DNA of 17,199 nucleotides from Rodentolepis nana. Taxonomy: Eukaryota > Platyhelminthes > Cestoda > Cyclophyllidea > Hymenolepididae. The stretch covers positions 1 through 17,199 of the forward strand of contig UZAE01014037.1 in assembly GCA_900617975.1 (NCBI GenBank). The letters run 5' to 3'. A program made the translations under genes and the position numbers. The stretch's first letter is position 1. Each line of letters starts with the position of its first letter. The notes beneath the pieces are model-generated. The model did not search any database. It was not told the origin of the DNA and was given only the letters and a program-made list of their open reading frames with translations. Below are positions 17,166 to 17,199 of the stretch, piece by piece.

Positions 17166-17199
17166 GGGTGTGCGATAGACTTACCTCCACGTGGTGCAC
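17166..17199 (+). mobile_element. Rz-SINE copy E, start only, cut by the window edge
   Basis: The final 34 nt are identical to the first 34 nt of copy B (GGGTGTGCGATAGACTTACC then TCCACGTGGTGCAC), covering ribozyme P1, P2 and P3 5' strands and L3. As in copy B it is preceded by a G. The element is antisense to the oxidase gene and probably lies within one of its introns. Perfect identity over this stretch suggests a young copy. Confidence 0.85.

Overview
This looks like AT-rich, gene-poor DNA from an invertebrate animal, in a draft assembly with single N gap markers at 2400, 3944 and 9685. The animal origin rests on a spliced gene with GT-AG introns, long non-coding spacers, many decayed retroelements with 13-14 bp target-site duplications, and microsatellites. 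I cannot fix the phylum. Flatworm or arthropod are both possible, and nothing here decides.

Two protein genes are supportable, both on the minus strand. An intronless gene (8684-8076) encodes a 202-residue protein with a basic N-terminus and four predicted membrane segments; I do not recognise its family. The 3' end of a flavin amine oxidase gene (polyamine oxidase/LSD1-like superfamily) lies at about 16558-15772. Its last exon carries the FAD-site GEAT motif, followed by an unusual Ser/Arg-rich tail with a nuclear-localisation-like cluster and a SUMO-interaction-like motif. A 104-nt intron and a short penultimate exon precede it. The rest of that gene lies beyond the right edge.

The main discovery is a family of short retroelements of about 280-330 bp (here 'Rz-SINE'). 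The first ~71 nt fold as a hepatitis-delta-virus (HDV)-like self-cleaving ribozyme: nested double pseudoknot P1-P4, an L3 of UCCACGU, a J1.1/4 of UGGGCAAC, and a candidate catalytic C in GGCAAA. The copies are: A (1872-2316, +, decayed, 3' part duplicated); B (3477-3803, +, best preserved, perfect 14-bp target duplication); C (10912-11195, +); D (14883-14568, -); and E (17166 to window end, +). In B and C the target duplication ends exactly at the predicted ribozyme cleavage site.

A related locus at 5165-5899 joins an inverted ribozyme end to a broken RNase H plus CCHC-finger tail of a non-LTR retrotransposon. The pair is bracketed by one 14-bp duplication (12/14), as expected of a twin-primed insertion of the autonomous parent (LINE). 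The short elements appear to share both the 5' ribozyme and the 3' end of that parent, so they may be its internally deleted derivatives.

Two older dispersed repeat families of unknown class are also present: family X at about 4247-4438, 5027-6012 and 10648-11225, two of whose copies are split by the retroelements; and family Y at about 1160-1430 and 9410-9868. The remainder is AT-rich spacer with (TA)n tracts, G-quadruplex-capable runs and a 30-nt C run.
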